The notes: generated by a model from the sequence alone, not told the origin. A stretch of 64,000 nucleotides of DNA from Pandoraea pneumonica (GCF_902459645.1 NZ_CABPSK010000004.1:1-64000); one strand, 5' to 3'. Numbered from the stretch's first letter, positions 19,153 to 27,788 are shown. Made by a program: numbers and translations.

Positions 19153-19725
19153 ATGGCATCTGACAAGGAACTGGCGGATTTTCTCGCGGGCATCGAACGG
19201 CGCGCCTTCAAGCAGGCCGTCTATGCCGTTCGTGACGACGAGGCCGCCCTCGATATCGTTCAGGATGCGATGATCCGCCTCGCCGAGAAATACGGCGACA
19301 AGCCGCCGGCCGACCTGCCGCTGCTCTTCACGCGCATTCTCCAAAACACGATTCACGATTATTTCCGGCGTCAAAAGGTGCGCAACACCTGGGTGACGCT
19401 ATTCTCGAATCTTGGCGGCGCCAGCGACGACGATCGCGACGATTACGATCCGCTCGAAACCTTACTCTCGCAGGATGGGTCCATTCAGACCGAGAGCAGT
19501 GAGGACCAGGTTTCGCGGGCGGAAATCCTCACCATTATTGAGTCAGAGATACAGAAACTACCCGCGCGTCAACGGGAAGCCTTCCTCATGCGTTACTGGG
19601 AAGACATGGACGTTGCCGAGACCGCCGCCACGATGGGGTGCTCGGAAGGCAGCGTCAAGACGCACTGCTCACGCGCCACACACGCGCTGGCGGCAGCGTT
19701 GAAGGCAAAAGGGATCAGGTTATGA
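19153..19725 (+). CDS. RNA polymerase sigma factor, sigma-70 family (ECF)
   Basis: A 190-residue ECF sigma factor. Region 2 spans about 5-75 (RAFKQAVYAVRDDEAALDIVQDAMIRLAEKYG...LLFTRILQNTIHDYFRRQK) and region 4 about 125-185 (IQKLPARQREAFLMRYWEDMDVAETAATMGCSEGSVKTHCSRATHAL). An acidic linker (SDDDRDDYDPLE) lies between. Its stop overlaps the ATG of the DUF3619 gene (ATGA), so the membrane protein after it may act as its partner. The start has only a weak ribosome site. Its targets are unknown. Confidence 0.88.
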   Translation: MASDKELADFLAGIERRAFKQAVYAVRDDEAALDIVQDAMIRLAEKYGDKPPADLPLLFTRILQNTIHDYFRRQKVRNTWVTLFSNLGGASDDDRDDYDPLETLLSQDGSIQTESSEDQVSRAEILTIIESEIQKLPARQREAFLMRYWEDMDVAETAATMGCSEGSVKTHCSRATHALAAALKAKGIRL

Positions 19726-20153
19726 GTCACGATCTGGAAACGAGGGAAATTCGCTTCGCACATCGCGTGCGACTGGCGCTGGACGAAGCAGCGGATACGC
19801 CGTCGCCGAATATTGCGGCCCGGTTGGCCGCTGCACGCCAGGAAGCGCTTGCGCGCAAGAAACCGGAACCGGTCGCCGTCGTGCAGCCGGCGCTGGTGCT
19901 CGCGGGCGTCGGTGCCGTGAGCGGTACGCCGGACGTCGGCGGGCCGCGCCGCGCATTCGACAAACTGGGGCGTCTGGGGCTGCTCTGGCCGCTCGCCGCC
20001 TTGGTGATCGGTCTGGCGGGCATCGCCTACTGGGAACATCAGCAACACATTCAGGACCTTGCGGATATCGACGCCGCAGTGCTCAGCGACGAACTGCCGC
20101 TCTCGGCTTATGCCGATCACGGTTTCAACGCCTATCTGAAGCGTGCCCAGTAG
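19722..20153 (+). CDS. DUF3619 single-pass membrane protein
   Basis: A 143-residue protein starting at the ATG that overlaps the sigma stop (ATGA, 19722-19725). The N-terminal half (FAHRVRLALDEAADTPSPNIAARLAAARQEAL) is cytoplasmic and helical, a transmembrane segment follows at about 87-105 (LGLLWPLAALVIGLAGIAYW), and a short acidic C-terminal part lies outside (ADIDAAVLSDELPLSAYADHGF). The family has no assigned function. Position and topology fit a membrane anti-sigma factor, which is inference. Confidence 0.75.
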   Translation: MSHDLETREIRFAHRVRLALDEAADTPSPNIAARLAAARQEALARKKPEPVAVVQPALVLAGVGAVSGTPDVGGPRRAFDKLGRLGLLWPLAALVIGLAGIAYWEHQQHIQDLADIDAAVLSDELPLSAYADHGFNAYLKRAQ

Positions 20154-21054
20154 TCCCACCCTCCAAGACCGCCCTGTGACGCGACGCAACGTACTTTTTC
20201 TGGTCGCCGCGCTAATCGTGGCCGCGCTCGCCGGCACGGCAGCGCTGCGCCGCTCGCAAGCCCCCGAGCCCGTCTCCGACGCGCCGCCGGTCATCGCCGG
20301 CACCAGTGCCTCGGGCGCTTCCGCCACCGCCTCTGGCGCTGCGGCCAATGCACCGGTCGGCAGTCTCTCGGGTGCTACGGCGAGCGCACCGACTGCGGCA
20401 CTGCCCTCGCCTGGCGGTTATTGGGCCAAGCTCACCCCCGCACAACGTGAAGCGCTCTCGCCGCTCGCCCAAGACTGGAATCGCATGAGCGATCGTCAGC
20501 GCGAGAAGTGGGTCGAGATCGCCAAGCGCTTCGACACCTTGTCGCCGGAAGGCCGCAAACGTCTGCACGATCGCATGGCCGACTGGGTCCGCCTGACGCC
20601 CGAGCAGCGCCAACTGGCCCGCGAAAGCTATCAGAACGCCAAGACACTGCCGCCGGATCGCAAGGCACAGGTCTGGCAGCAGTACCAGCAACTCACGGAA
20701 GACCAGAAGAAGCGTCTGGCCGCCGACGACAAGAAGCAGGCAAACCGTCCCAACGTGGTAAGCGCGCCGCCTTCCGGCCGCACGGGCGTGAAGAATCCGT
20801 ACGCGGCCGTCCATCGCAAAGACGCAGGCCCGACGGGCAAGAATGGTGCGTTGCCGGTACCCGCACCCTCGTCGACGCCGGGAAGTGCCTCTGCACCCGC
20901 AGCAGCACCTACCGCCGGGCAGACGGGCGCCGCACAGGCTGCTTCCGGCAGTGCCGCCGCGAGCGCTGCCGCCGCCAACGGCAACGGAAATGGCAACACG
21001 GCCAACGACCGTGGCGACGCCGTCTTCAATTCGGATCTGTATCACCACAATTGA
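20143..21054 (+). CDS. DUF3106 protein, membrane-anchored
   Basis: A 303-residue protein with an N-terminal membrane anchor or signal (VLFLVAALIVAALAGTAAL), then DUF3106: YWAKLTPAQREALSPLAQDWNRMSDRQREKWVEIAKRF and a second similar turn (LTPEQRQLARESYQN). The tail from about 215 is an Ala/Gly/Ser/Thr-rich low-complexity stretch. The GTG start at 20143 overlaps the previous stop; a second GTG at 20176 is equally possible. It is the third gene of the sigma-DUF3619-DUF3106 set and has a terminator 39 bases after its stop. The repeated helix pattern suggests an envelope stress or scaffolding role, but nothing proves it. Confidence 0.75.
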   Translation: MPSSPTLQDRPVTRRNVLFLVAALIVAALAGTAALRRSQAPEPVSDAPPVIAGTSASGASATASGAAANAPVGSLSGATASAPTAALPSPGGYWAKLTPAQREALSPLAQDWNRMSDRQREKWVEIAKRFDTLSPEGRKRLHDRMADWVRLTPEQRQLARESYQNAKTLPPDRKAQVWQQYQQLTEDQKKRLAADDKKQANRPNVVSAPPSGRTGVKNPYAAVHRKDAGPTGKNGALPVPAPSSTPGSASAPAAAPTAGQTGAAQAASGSAAASAAAANGNGNGNTANDRGDAVFNSDLYHHN

Positions 21055-21092
21055 CGCGTGGCGCTGTCGTAGCGCCGCCATCGCATTGCCAG

Positions 21093-21117
21093 ACGGCCGC
21101 CTCCGGGCGGCCGTTTT
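21093..21117 (+). terminator. Intrinsic terminator after the sigma-DUF3619-DUF3106 operon
   Basis: ACGGCCGCC and GGCGGCCGT pair perfectly around a TCCG tetraloop, followed by TTTTGCATTT. Confidence 0.85.
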
Positions 21118-21123
21118 GCATTT

Positions 21124-21191
21124 GAATTCATGAACGCGGCGTGTCGGCCTGACATTGGAATTCACGAACACGGCATGCCGGTCTGCCATCT
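21124..21191. repeat. Imperfect 34-base tandem duplication
   Basis: Two adjacent 34-base copies both begin GAATTCA and match at about 26 of 34 positions; most differences are transitions. No gene overlaps it. Confidence 0.7.
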
Positions 21192-21355
21192 GCGAGCCCC
21201 CACGCCTATCACGCCAGCGACCTCTGCCTGCCGCCGTCCGTCGATCGGCTGGCCCATCGCGGCAATCTTCCGCATAATGGGCGACGCATTGCCAAGGGCA
21301 GGCGCGCTGGCTTCCGTCTCGCGCGCATGACGATAAGACCTCAGACCACGCTGCG

Positions 21356-21928
21356 ATGACCGATTCCGCTACGACCCGCGATACTTCGCCCGCAACTCCA
21401 TCCGCCGCATCGCAAACCGGCCGCACCATGCCCTCGCCCGACGGCAGCTACGCCGTACCGACGTTGCGGCGCCGTCTGCTGTCGATGGTCTATGAATCGC
21501 TGCTGCTCTTCGGCGTGCTCTTTCTCGCGGGCTATCTGTTCAGCGCCCTGACCCAGCAACACAGCGGCTTGATGTATCGCCATGCGATGCAAGCATGGCT
21601 GTTCCTCGTGTTGGGTGCCTATTTCGTGTGGTTCTGGACGCACGGCGGCCAAACGCTCGCCATGAAGACCTGGAAGATCCGCGTGGTCGACGCCCATGGC
21701 CAACCCCTCGGCCTTGGCCGCGCCCTCGCCCGGTACGTGCTCGCGTGGCTGTGGGTACTCCCCGCGATGGCGCTGGACTGGGCACTGGGCCTGACCGGCT
21801 GGAACAGCGTCACGCTGCTCACCGGCTGGATGGTGCTGTGGGCCGTCGCCATGCGCGTGATGCCCGACCATCAGTTCGTTCATGACCGGCTTGCTGGCAC
21901 GCGCCTCGTGAGCGTGCTCGGCAAATGA
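21356..21928 (+). CDS. RDD family membrane protein
   Basis: A 190-residue protein of the RDD family. After a ~35-residue polar N-terminus come LRRRLLSMVYESLLLFGVLFLAG (the family Arg-rich start), a second helix around 80-95, the family signature GGQTLAMKTWKIRVVDAHG, and further helices near 130-165, ending DHQFVHDRLAGTRLV. Some RDD proteins act in ion exchange; most are uncharacterised. It overlaps the next gene by four bases (ATGA). Confidence 0.82.
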   Translation: MTDSATTRDTSPATPSAASQTGRTMPSPDGSYAVPTLRRRLLSMVYESLLLFGVLFLAGYLFSALTQQHSGLMYRHAMQAWLFLVLGAYFVWFWTHGGQTLAMKTWKIRVVDAHGQPLGLGRALARYVLAWLWVLPAMALDWALGLTGWNSVTLLTGWMVLWAVAMRVMPDHQFVHDRLAGTRLVSVLGK

Positions 21929-22911
21929 GCCCGCCACGCGACGCCCCATCGACGGGCCCATCCGAGGGTACCGGGGCAGTTCGCACCTATCGCGCATCGC
22001 GTCCTCACGTCATCTTCGGCGCAGCCGAGGTATTGCTCTCGCTGGTGGTCGCCGGTGCCACATGGGCGACATGGCACAGCCCATGGACAACGCTGCTGTG
22101 GACCCTGCTATGGCTGCCGGTCTCACACGCCGTGGGCCTCGCCGCAGGTTTCACCATGGCGGCAAACGCCGACCCAACCCCCGAGCGCCGCACGAGCGGC
22201 GGCACGAACATCGCCATCTGGGCGTATGAATGCGCCGCGTCGATTCTGCTGCTCGATGTCTACCAGCCGTGGCGCAGTACCGCCCCCACGGCGTCGCCGA
22301 CCGGCCCGGCTAGACCGGTCGCCGTTCTGCTATTGCACGGCTACGGCTGTAATCGCGCCTTCTGGCTGCGCTTCTCGCGCCATTTGGCAGACGCCGGTTA
22401 TCACAACGACGCCATCAATCTCGGGCCGATTTTCGGCGACATCGACGACTACGCCGAGACCATCGCCAACGCGGCACTCGCGCTCGCCGAGCGCACGCGC
22501 TTGCCCGTGGTACTGGTCGGGCACAGCATGGGCGGCATCGCCGCGCGCGCGTGCCTGCGTCGATTCCCAACGCTGCCGGTGATTCACACGATCACGCTCG
22601 GCTCGCCGCATTTCGGCACACTGCATGCGCGCCATGGCATCGGACATAACGTACGGCAAATGGGCCTTGGCAGCGAATGGCTGGTGACGCTGGCCAATGG
22701 CGAAAGCGACGCCGAGCGCTCGCGCATCACATCGATCTACACGTATCACGACAACGTCGTGTATCCCGTGCGGACTTCGGTGTTACCGGGCGCGCGCAAT
22801 ATTGCGCTCGACCGGCTCGGACATGTGTCGCTCGGCACGCATCCGCGAGCGCGCGCACTCGTGTTGGAAACGCTAGAACGCGTCGCACAAGGTTTGCGTC
22901 ACGGGGCGTAA
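21925..22911 (+). CDS. Alpha/beta-hydrolase, lipase-like, membrane-anchored
   Basis: A 328-residue protein. Two or three hydrophobic helices occupy about 28-110, and the alpha/beta-hydrolase domain starts at 131 (PVAVLLLHGYGCNRAFWLRF, oxyanion region). The nucleophile is Ser201 in GHSMGG and a likely catalytic His lies in LGHVSLGTHP near residue 300. It resembles triacylglycerol lipases and PGAP1-like hydrolases. The start overlaps the RDD stop, so the two genes are probably co-translated; its substrate is unknown. Confidence 0.78.
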   Translation: MSPPRDAPSTGPSEGTGAVRTYRASRPHVIFGAAEVLLSLVVAGATWATWHSPWTTLLWTLLWLPVSHAVGLAAGFTMAANADPTPERRTSGGTNIAIWAYECAASILLLDVYQPWRSTAPTASPTGPARPVAVLLLHGYGCNRAFWLRFSRHLADAGYHNDAINLGPIFGDIDDYAETIANAALALAERTRLPVVLVGHSMGGIAARACLRRFPTLPVIHTITLGSPHFGTLHARHGIGHNVRQMGLGSEWLVTLANGESDAERSRITSIYTYHDNVVYPVRTSVLPGARNIALDRLGHVSLGTHPRARALVLETLERVAQGLRHGA

Positions 22912-23039
22912 TGCTCGCCCGCGCTTGTCGCATCGCCGCCACGCTTCAAGACACATTCGCGACACGTCGATGACTGTCATCGTCCCTTCACGAAGGCACG
23001 GCGTAATGCACGCATGTTCAACGCGACGTGCGAGCCGCT

Positions 23040-23993
23040 ATGACGACGACACCCACCTTTGTGCCGCTCTCCCCACCCACGGCTCGCGCCGGTCGCTTCG
23101 CCGACGCCCCGCCGGGACGCCCCGCCACCCCGCCCGCTACGCCCCCCGCCGCCCCGCCCTCCACGATCGACCTGCCGCCCGACAATCCCGATCCGCTCGA
23201 TCCGCCGCCTGAAGGCATCACGCGCTACCGCACGATCTGGCTCTCGGATATTCACCTCGGCACGCAAGGCTGTCAGGCGGACTACCTGCTCGACTTCCTA
23301 CGTCACCACGAGTCGGACTACCTCTATCTCGTGGGCGACATCATCGACGGGTGGCATCTGCGCAAGGGCTGGCACTGGCCGCAGGCGCACAACGATGTCG
23401 TGCAAAAGATGCTGCGACGTGCGCGCAAGGGCACGCAAGTCATCTACGTGCCCGGCAATCACGACGAAGCCGCGCGCCAATTCTGCGGCCTCGCGTTCGG
23501 CGACATCGCAGTGCGCGACGAAGCGTTTCACACCACGCTCACGGGCAAGCGCCTCTGGATCACGCACGGCGATCTATTCGATGGCGTCATCCAGCATGCG
23601 AAGTGGCTCGCCTATCTCGGCGACTCGCTCTACACGCTCACGCTGCTGCTCAACCGCTGGTTCAATCGCGTGCGTACACGCTTCGGCTTCCCGTACTGGT
23701 CGCTCTCGCAGTACCTGAAGCATCAGGTGAAGAACGCGGTGAATTTCATCTCGGCGTTCGAGAACGTGATGGCCGACGAAGCGCGCCGCCGCGGCTGCGA
23801 CGGTGTGGTCTGCGGTCACATCCACAAGCCGGAAATCCGCGAGATCGACGGCCTTCTGTACTGCAACGACGGCGACTGGGTCGAGAGCCTCTCGGCGCTG
23901 GTCGAGACAACCGAAGGCGAGCTTCGCATCATCTACTGGACGCAGAAGCGCAGTGCGCGTGCCACCGTCAAGAGCACGCCGGTGAGCGCTTGA
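23040..23993 (+). CDS. UDP-2,3-diacylglucosamine diphosphatase family metallophosphoesterase
   Basis: A calcineurin-like phosphoesterase of about 317 residues with the motifs D-x-H (SDIHLGTQG), GD (LVGDIIDGWHLRKGW), GNHDE, H-G (ITHGDLFDG) and GHIHKPEIR. LpxH hydrolyses UDP-2,3-diacylglucosamine in lipid A synthesis; this family, longer than E. coli LpxH (240), is often an LpxH2-like paralogue. The first ~60 residues are Pro-rich and not conserved. ATG 23040 is chosen; a GTG 12 bases upstream is possible. It precedes a glycosyltransferase and dgkA on the same strand, an envelope-lipid neighbourhood. The stop lies in a tandem repeat. Confidence 0.8.
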   Translation: MTTTPTFVPLSPPTARAGRFADAPPGRPATPPATPPAAPPSTIDLPPDNPDPLDPPPEGITRYRTIWLSDIHLGTQGCQADYLLDFLRHHESDYLYLVGDIIDGWHLRKGWHWPQAHNDVVQKMLRRARKGTQVIYVPGNHDEAARQFCGLAFGDIAVRDEAFHTTLTGKRLWITHGDLFDGVIQHAKWLAYLGDSLYTLTLLLNRWFNRVRTRFGFPYWSLSQYLKHQVKNAVNFISAFENVMADEARRRGCDGVVCGHIHKPEIREIDGLLYCNDGDWVESLSALVETTEGELRIIYWTQKRSARATVKSTPVSA

Positions 23994-24028
23994 GCCGACT
24001 TGAGCCTGCTTAAGACTGCTTGAGCCGC
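23989..24028 (+). repeat. Four 10-base tandem repeats carrying the stop codon
   Basis: Units CTTGAGCCGA, CTTGAGCCTG, CTTAAGACTG and CTTGAGCCGC follow each other with no gap. TGA or TAA recurs every 10 bases, so the stop of the LpxH-like gene (23991) is followed by stops in both other frames. Confidence 0.85.
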
Positions 24029-24155
24029 CATTGCAGGACCCCGTTGTGAAACGCCAGTGCGCGCCCGGCCGAGCATCGCCGGGCGCCTGCCCTGACCCCG
24101 CGCGCGCCGTCTGCGCGCGTCTTTGACTCGCGCCATGTGCGCGAAGGAGCGCCCG

Positions 24156-25193
24156 ATGAAAATCATGATCGTCACCGACGCCTGGGATCCGCAAATCAAC
24201 GGTGTGGTCCGCACGCTGAAGAACACGCGCGCTCAACTCGAAGCCGCCGGCCATCGCGTCGAGCTGCTCACGCCGCAGGAATTCCGCACCCTGCCGTGCC
24301 CCACTTATCCGGAAATTCGCCTCGCCTTCTTCGTGGGTGGACAGGTGAAGCGCCGCATCGAGGAATTTGCGCCCGACGCCCTTCACATCGCCACAGAAGG
24401 CCCGCTGGGCATGGCCGCCCGCAAATGGGCCACACGCAACGATTTCCCGTTCACCACGGCGTACCACACGCGCTTTCCCGAGTACGTGCAGGCGCGCTTC
24501 GGACTGCCGCTGGCGACGACCTATCGCTTTCTGCGCTGGTTCCACAAGCCCTCGCGTGCTGTGATGGCACCCACGCCCGTGGTCAAGCGCGATCTCGAGG
24601 CCAATGGCTTCAAAAACGTGGTGCTGTGGACGCGCGGCGTCGACCTCGACATCTTCCGCCCACAAGAAGCCCATGTGTTAAATTCAGCCCATCCGATCTT
24701 TCTCTACGTAGGACGCGTTGCTGTGGAGAAAAACATTGAGGCATTTCTGAAGATCGACCTGCCGGGCTCGAAATGGGTCGCGGGTGAAGGGCCGCAATTG
24801 GCGGAGCTTCGTTCGCGCTATCCGGATGTGAACTATCTCGGCATGCTGTCGCAGCCTGAGCTGGCGAAGGTGTACGCATCGGCGGACGTTTTCGTCTTCC
24901 CGAGCCGCACCGACACATTCGGCCTGGTGTTGCTCGAAGCGATGGCCTGCGGCCTGCCGGTGGCAGCGTACCCGGTCACCGGCCCCATCGACGTGATGCA
25001 TGGGTGCCCCGAGGGCGACGCCGGCGCGCTGCGTGAAGACCTGCGTGAAGCGTGTCTCGATGCGCTCAAGGTGTCTCGCGAAAGTGCCCGCGCATGGGCG
25101 GAACGTTTCTCGTGGCAGGCTGCCTCAGAAGAGTTTGTTTCGCACCTGCATCCGCGCACGCCCGAGTCGTCATCGCTCGCGCCTGCGCTCTGA
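24156..25193 (+). CDS. Glycosyltransferase family 4 (GT-B), MgtA-like
   Basis: A 345-residue GT-B enzyme. The N-terminus MKIMIVTDAWDPQINGVVRT, with the glycine-rich loop of the acceptor domain, and the C-terminal FLYVGRVAVEKNIEAFL, FVFPSRTDTFGLVLLEAMACGLPVAA carry the E-x7-E sugar-nucleotide motif. It resembles GDP-mannose-dependent mannosyltransferases that act on diacylglycerol. GAAGGAG precedes ATG 24156. Between LpxH-like and DgkA genes it probably acts on a membrane lipid; the sugar is not readable. Confidence 0.8.
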   Translation: MKIMIVTDAWDPQINGVVRTLKNTRAQLEAAGHRVELLTPQEFRTLPCPTYPEIRLAFFVGGQVKRRIEEFAPDALHIATEGPLGMAARKWATRNDFPFTTAYHTRFPEYVQARFGLPLATTYRFLRWFHKPSRAVMAPTPVVKRDLEANGFKNVVLWTRGVDLDIFRPQEAHVLNSAHPIFLYVGRVAVEKNIEAFLKIDLPGSKWVAGEGPQLAELRSRYPDVNYLGMLSQPELAKVYASADVFVFPSRTDTFGLVLLEAMACGLPVAAYPVTGPIDVMHGCPEGDAGALREDLREACLDALKVSRESARAWAERFSWQAASEEFVSHLHPRTPESSSLAPAL

Positions 25194-25231
25194 TCCACCT
25201 CTCGAGCCCGTTGCGGCGAGGAACCTGACGC

Positions 25232-25666
25232 TTGTTCATCGACCATCCGCCGCCACGCGACAAACAACCGAATCCGTACAAGGGCAACCGGGGCGTCATG
25301 CGCGCATGGCGCGCCCTGAAGTACTCCCTGTCCGGCTTCAAGTTTGCCGTTTTCGAAGAGAGCGCTTTCCGTCAGGAGCTGGCGCTCGCCGCCATCTTGC
25401 TGCCGGCAGCGATCTTCCTGCCGGTTACGGCCGTCGAGCGCGTATTGCTCATCGGCTCGATCCTGCTCGTGCTGATCATCGAGCTCGTCAATTCGAGCAT
25501 CGAAGCCGCCATCGACCGCATTTCGCTGGAACGGCACGAACTGTCTAAACGGGCCAAGGATTTCGGCAGCGCCGCCGTCCTCGTTGCCCTCGGTCTGTGT
25601 CTGCTCACCTGGGCGTCGCTGGCCGGCCCTGTCATCGTCGAACTCGTTCGCTCCGCGTTTTTCTGA
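25232..25666 (+). CDS. dgkA: Diacylglycerol kinase (prokaryotic DgkA type)
   Basis: It phosphorylates diacylglycerol to phosphatidate in the inner membrane. The 144-residue product has the three helices of DgkA and the active-site signature ELVNSSIEAAIDRI followed by AKDFGSAAV. The start is not certain: TTG 25232 gives an N-terminal tail PPPRDKQPNPYKGNRG seen in this group, ATG 25298 gives the bare 122-residue core. I prefer the TTG because GCGAGGAA lies upstream. It ends 50 bases before the promoter of the TetR gene. Confidence 0.88.
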   Translation: MFIDHPPPRDKQPNPYKGNRGVMRAWRALKYSLSGFKFAVFEESAFRQELALAAILLPAAIFLPVTAVERVLLIGSILLVLIIELVNSSIEAAIDRISLERHELSKRAKDFGSAAVLVALGLCLLTWASLAGPVIVELVRSAFF

Positions 25667-25693
25667 GATCGCTCACGGCGCACCTTCCCATGC

Positions 25694-25721
25694 TTGGCAG
25701 TGCCCCGCTGCCGGGTATAAT
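25694..25721 (+). promoter_or_regulatory. Sigma-70 promoter for the TetR gene
   Basis: TTGGCA (25694-25699) and a perfect TATAAT (25716-25721) are 16 bases apart. The predicted start near 25728 gives an 80-base leader. Confidence 0.7.
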
Positions 25722-25807
25722 CGGCGCCGTACCCAGTGATACTCACTTCATAAACGCAAGCGGAGAAAATCCTTCGCCGAGCTTGCCGCTAACCGGGGCC
25801 GACAGAC

Positions 25808-26476
25808 ATGGAAGCAAAGCAGCCACGCCGAACCCGCGAACGAATTCTTGAGGTGTCACTTCGACTCTTCAACGAAATCGGCGAACCCAACGTTACGACC
25901 ACCACGATTGCCGAGGAAATGAAGATCAGCCCCGGCAATCTGTACTACCACTTCCGCAATAAAGACGACATCATCAACAGCATCTTTGCGCAGTTCGAGC
26001 AGGAAATCGAACGGCGACTGCGGCTGCCCGAAGATCACAAACCGACGCTCGACGAAGTCTGGACGTATCTGCAATACATGTCCGAGTTTCTCTGGCGTTT
26101 CCGCTTCCTGTACCGCGACCTGAACGATTTGCTGGCGCGCAACCGCACGCTTGAGACGCATTTCAAACAGATCGTCGGCCACAAGAAGCGCTTCGCGCGC
26201 GAGATGTGCGACATGCTCGTCACCGATGGCGAAATGGAAATCACGTCGGAACAAATTGAAGTGGTCACCACCAACATGGTGGTGCTCTCGACGTACTGGT
26301 TGTCGTATCAATTCGTGATGAATCCGCGCAAGTACAACGATCCGGAGGAGATCGGCGCGGGCCTGCATCAGGCGAGCTATCACATCCTCTCGCAAATGGC
26401 CCCGTATCTGAAGGGCCGCTCACGTGAGTTGTACGACAGGATGGCGCATGAATCCTCAGCCAAAGGAGTTCAGTAA
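25808..26476 (+). CDS. TetR family transcriptional regulator
   Basis: A 222-residue regulator. The N-terminal helix-turn-helix reads TRERILEVSLRLFNEIGEPN...TTIAEEMKISPGNLYYHFRNKDDI (about 8-55), the TetR pattern. The ligand domain is rich in aromatic residues (WRFRFLYRDLNDLLARN, WLSYQFVMNPRKY), like regulators of lipid or phaP-type genes. It has its own promoter. It sits just before a LOG gene with three bases between; what it controls cannot be read from the sequence. Confidence 0.85.
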   Translation: MEAKQPRRTRERILEVSLRLFNEIGEPNVTTTTIAEEMKISPGNLYYHFRNKDDIINSIFAQFEQEIERRLRLPEDHKPTLDEVWTYLQYMSEFLWRFRFLYRDLNDLLARNRTLETHFKQIVGHKKRFAREMCDMLVTDGEMEITSEQIEVVTTNMVVLSTYWLSYQFVMNPRKYNDPEEIGAGLHQASYHILSQMAPYLKGRSRELYDRMAHESSAKGVQ

Positions 26477-26479
26477 GGC

Positions 26480-27076
26480 ATGACCTCGGAAGTCAAATCC
26501 ATTTGTATTTATTGCGGCGCCGCGACGGGCGTGCGTCCGGCCTACGCCGAAGCGGCACGCGAGTTGGGCCGCCGTATGGCCGAAGCCGGTATTCGCCTCG
26601 TGTACGGCGGCGGCAAGGTTGGCCTGATGGGCATCATTGCCGATGCCGTGCTCGCGCATGGCGGGCAGGTCGTGGGCATCATCCCGAAAGCGTTGATGGA
26701 GAAGGAAGTCGGGCATACCGGCCTGACGGAGCTGCATGTGGTTGAAAACATGCACCAGCGCAAGCAGATGATGGCCGACTTGTCGGACGCGTTCATCGCC
26801 ATGCCCGGCGGTATCGGCACCTGCGAAGAACTGTTCGAAGTATTCACGTGGTTGCAGATTGGCTATCACGCCAAGCCGATCGGCCTGCTCAACGTCGAAG
26901 CGTATTACGACCCGCTGCTCGTGTTCCTCAAGTCGATGGTGACGGAGCAGTTCCTGAAGGGCGCACAACTCGACCAGTTGCAAGTCGAAGCATCGCCTGA
27001 AACGCTGCTCGACACGATGCGTCACTTCAAGCCGTCGCAAGTCAATCGCTGGGCCGATCAGCGCACGCAAATCTAA
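26480..27076 (+). CDS. LOG family protein (nucleoside monophosphate phosphoribohydrolase)
   Basis: A 198-residue Rossmann-like protein of the LOG/TIGR00730 family. It has the signature PGGIGTCEE at 109-117 with catalytic Glu and the upstream VYGGGKVGLMG. Members hydrolyse cytokinin riboside monophosphates or AMP/other nucleotides at the N-glycosidic bond. It begins three bases after the TetR gene ends, so they share a transcript. The physiological substrate in this bacterium is not shown. Confidence 0.88.
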   Translation: MTSEVKSICIYCGAATGVRPAYAEAARELGRRMAEAGIRLVYGGGKVGLMGIIADAVLAHGGQVVGIIPKALMEKEVGHTGLTELHVVENMHQRKQMMADLSDAFIAMPGGIGTCEELFEVFTWLQIGYHAKPIGLLNVEAYYDPLLVFLKSMVTEQFLKGAQLDQLQVEASPETLLDTMRHFKPSQVNRWADQRTQI

Positions 27077-27251
27077 ACGTCTCCCCACGTTTTAAAGCAA
27101 ATCTCTGGGCATTCACGCCCCGCCGCGCGGCGAAAGTCGCGCGGCTCTGCACCGCTCCCGCCGTCGTTGAACTCTTACGGGCTACGCAACTCAGACATCG
27201 GTTGCCCCGCGCCCGCCCGGGTTGGCCCCTTCCTCGACGAGCAACCTGCCC

Positions 27252-27788
27252 ATGATGTTAAAGATGCTTCGCCCGATGCGACTCTTGCGCTCTCGCTGGC
27301 TGCGCCCGCATGCCGGCTTGCTGCTACGTCGCAGTTTGTGGATGGCGACACCGCGTGGTGTGGCGATCGGACTCGCGTGCGGGGTGTTCTTCGGCATTCT
27401 GTTCCCCGTCGGGCAAATTCTCGTGGCGTTGCTCGCGGCGGCCCTCTTGCGCGGCAATTTGTTCATCGCGGCAGCAGGCACCTTCATTACGAACCCGTTG
27501 ACCGTGCCGTTCGTTTATTTGGGAGCGCACCGGTTGGGGCGTTGGATGCTGGAATGGTCGCCCGCACAAGAGATTGAAGCGACGGTGGCCGCCGCAACGC
27601 GCGCCAGCGAAGGGATGTGGGCACAGGTGACGAATTTCGACTTCGGTGCCGCCACCCTGCACCTGATCACCGGCCTCGCGACCAGCGCCTGCGTGAGCGC
27701 AGTGCTGGCCTACGGCATCGGCTTCTTTGCGATCCGCTGGCATTTGCAGCGCAAAGCACGGCTCAAAACGACGAGCCCGGCTCCTTAA
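27252..27788 (+). CDS. DUF2062 membrane protein
   Basis: A 178-residue protein with DUF2062: RRSLWMATPRGVAIGLACGVFFGILFPVGQILVALLAAALLRGN, and the signature FITNPLTVPFVYLGAHRLGRW. Two to three transmembrane helices are seen and a cytoplasmic basic N-terminus. The function is unknown; it is widespread and often near envelope genes. Two Met codons at 27252 and 27255 are both acceptable; an upstream TTG (27222) is less likely. The last 26 bases overlap the end of the convergent DUF924 gene. Confidence 0.78.
   Translation: MMLKMLRPMRLLRSRWLRPHAGLLLRRSLWMATPRGVAIGLACGVFFGILFPVGQILVALLAAALLRGNLFIAAAGTFITNPLTVPFVYLGAHRLGRWMLEWSPAQEIEATVAAATRASEGMWAQVTNFDFGAATLHLITGLATSACVSAVLAYGIGFFAIRWHLQRKARLKTTSPAP

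Larger units (their letters stand above)
21055..21355 (+). other. Intergenic region after DUF3106
   Basis: A 301-base gap containing a terminator (21093-21117) and a degenerate tandem duplication (21124-21191). No gene is supported; upstream elements of the RDD gene must lie in its right part. Confidence 0.5.
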
